Shown here: in pieces, positions 14,311 to 14,314 of the stretch
How the letters are laid out: each line of letters begins with the position of its first letter
Position numbering within the stretch: the first letter of the stretch is position 1
Origin: Bacteroidales bacterium
GTDB lineage: Bacteria > Bacteroidota > Bacteroidia > Bacteroidales > P3
Length of the DNA: 14,314 nucleotides
Assembly: GCA_031286005.1 (NCBI GenBank)
Contig: JAITVC010000190.1
Coordinates: 1 to 14,314, forward strand
Direction: 5' to 3'
Program-made: the position numbers and the translations under genes
The notes under the pieces: model-generated
Told to the model about the DNA's origin: nothing
The model's database searches: none
What the model saw: the letters and a program-made list of their open reading frames with translations, nothing else

Positions 14311-14314
14311 ATAT

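Overview
The window comes from a Bacteroidota genome, most likely Bacteroidales. The evidence is a SusC/SusD outer-membrane pair, a PorW/SprE-type lipoprotein of the type IX secretion and gliding machinery, and a TPR-plus-AraC membrane regulator. In addition, five separate transcription units start with the Bacteroidota -7 promoter core (TAnnTTTG), here in the extended form TTTTTCGTATCTTTGC. Base composition and coding style look even throughout, and I see no phage, transposase, CRISPR, tRNA or rRNA.

Layout. (1) Minus strand, 1-2752: porW/sprE-like lipoprotein gene followed 5 nt later by the first 36 codons of polA, which runs off the left edge. (2) A 244-bp divergent promoter region, 2753-2996, with short tandem repeats. 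(3) Plus strand, 2997-5474: a PnuC-family vitamin transporter, then sufC and sufD (Fe-S cluster scaffold ATPase and partner). There is no sufB or sufS here, and SufD is short. (4) 5510-7296: two tandem, overlapping YitT-family membrane proteins, each exactly 297 residues. (5) 7342-8931: a periplasmic-TPR / single-TM / cytoplasmic AraC-HTH regulator. (6) 8932-9403: a 472-bp gene-free region. (7) 9404-14283: susC and susD, followed by a REP-like or terminator-like hairpin at the right edge.

The most unusual signal is in the gap ahead of susC. At 9014-9124 there are ten octamer half-sites of the TTGTTCAG type, spaced exactly 11 bp (about one helical turn). Five point rightward and five leftward, mirrored around base 9069. 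A weaker in-phase extension reaches back to 8973. The gap also holds a 26-bp near-palindrome (9153-9178) and the susC promoter. The susC mRNA leader of about 117 nt carries a perfect 20-bp palindrome abutting a second strong hairpin. The adjacent AraC-type membrane regulator is the obvious candidate to read the array and control susCD, but that link is inference. By contrast, the other four promoters sit so close to their start codons that their mRNAs would be leaderless or nearly so.

The remaining genes are housekeeping: secretion, DNA repair, cofactor uptake and Fe-S assembly. Their neighbourhood looks like several short independent transcription units rather than one system.
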